A stretch of DNA of 6,204 bases from Acetobacteraceae bacterium (GTDB lineage Bacteria; Pseudomonadota; Alphaproteobacteria; Acetobacterales; Acetobacteraceae): contig PKWQ01000194.1 in assembly GCA_003133265.1 (NCBI GenBank), positions 1 to 6,204 on the forward strand. The letters are read 5' to 3'. Position 1 is the stretch's first letter; the number at the start of each line of letters is the position of its first letter. Shown one piece after another: positions 6,138 through 6,204 of the stretch. Position numbers and translations under genes: made by a program. The notes below the pieces were generated by a model. It saw only the letters and a program-made list of their open reading frames with translations, was not told the origin of the DNA and did no database searches.

Positions 6138-6204
6138 GTGGAGGAAGACCATGTATGGGTACCGCGACCGATAAGTAGTCGCGTATCGCGCGACAATCTG
6201 GGTG
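6138..6204 (+). other. Right-edge stretch: strong RBS, 7-codon ORF, small hairpin
   Basis: After the YHS gene, GGAGGAA (6140-6146) lies 4 bases before an ATG (6151) that opens only a 7-codon ORF, MYGYRDR, ending TAA at 6172-6174. A second ATG (6155) also stops, at 6176-6178. Another frame, from a GTG at 6138, stays open to the window end, but that start has no ribosome-binding site of its own. GTCGCG (6178-6183) and CGCGAC (6189-6194) form a 6-bp hairpin with a 5-base loop and no T-run after it in view. It may be a leader peptide, the 5' end of a gene cut by the window, or chance. No gene is called. Confidence 0.3.

Overview
The window is a GC-rich copper-resistance locus from a Gram-negative bacterium. 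An alphaproteobacterium is my best guess, from the GC-rich codon use and the gene set, but no taxonomic marker is present. All genes recognised with confidence point to copper: a Cu(I)-type P1B ATPase, a CsoR-type repressor, a Met/His-rich Spy-like periplasmic protein, a DUF411 (CopG-like) protein, a DUF2933 membrane protein and a YHS-domain protein.

Layout. Positions 1-2226 (minus strand) hold a copper-exporting ATPase whose last membrane helices lie beyond the left edge. It is divergent from a csoR-like gene (2333-2608, plus). The 106-base gap contains a perfect inverted repeat, TACCCC-ACA-GGGGTA (2296-2310), beside a symmetrical TATATA that could serve as -10 for promoters in both directions. 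Next on the plus strand come a small exported Cys/His protein of no recognised family (2614-3003), a gene-free stretch of about 240 bases, a second small exported protein with a GHAHSG motif (3246-3614), and a strong 12-bp hairpin (3621-3662). After the hairpin comes a tightly packed run: Spy-like protein (3703-4314), DUF411 protein (4314-4784), DUF2933 protein (about 4771-5076) and an isoprenylcysteine-methyltransferase-like membrane protein (5073-5738), each overlapping the next. A membrane-anchored YHS protein (5824-6132) follows after 85 bases. The last 72 bases hold a strong ribosome-binding site in front of a 7-codon ORF and a small hairpin, but no identifiable gene.

How it may work together (inference): copper relieves CsoR repression of the pump and of at least the regulator's own transcript. 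The pump moves Cu(I) out of the cytoplasm, with its YHS and CPMHP/CPICGM N-terminal modules, and perhaps the separate YHS protein, acting as metal loaders or sensors. The Spy-like and DUF411 proteins would buffer or redox-handle copper in the periplasm. The roles of the two unrecognised secreted proteins, the DUF2933 protein and the methyltransferase are not known from the sequence. They are the part of the locus most likely to hold something undescribed.
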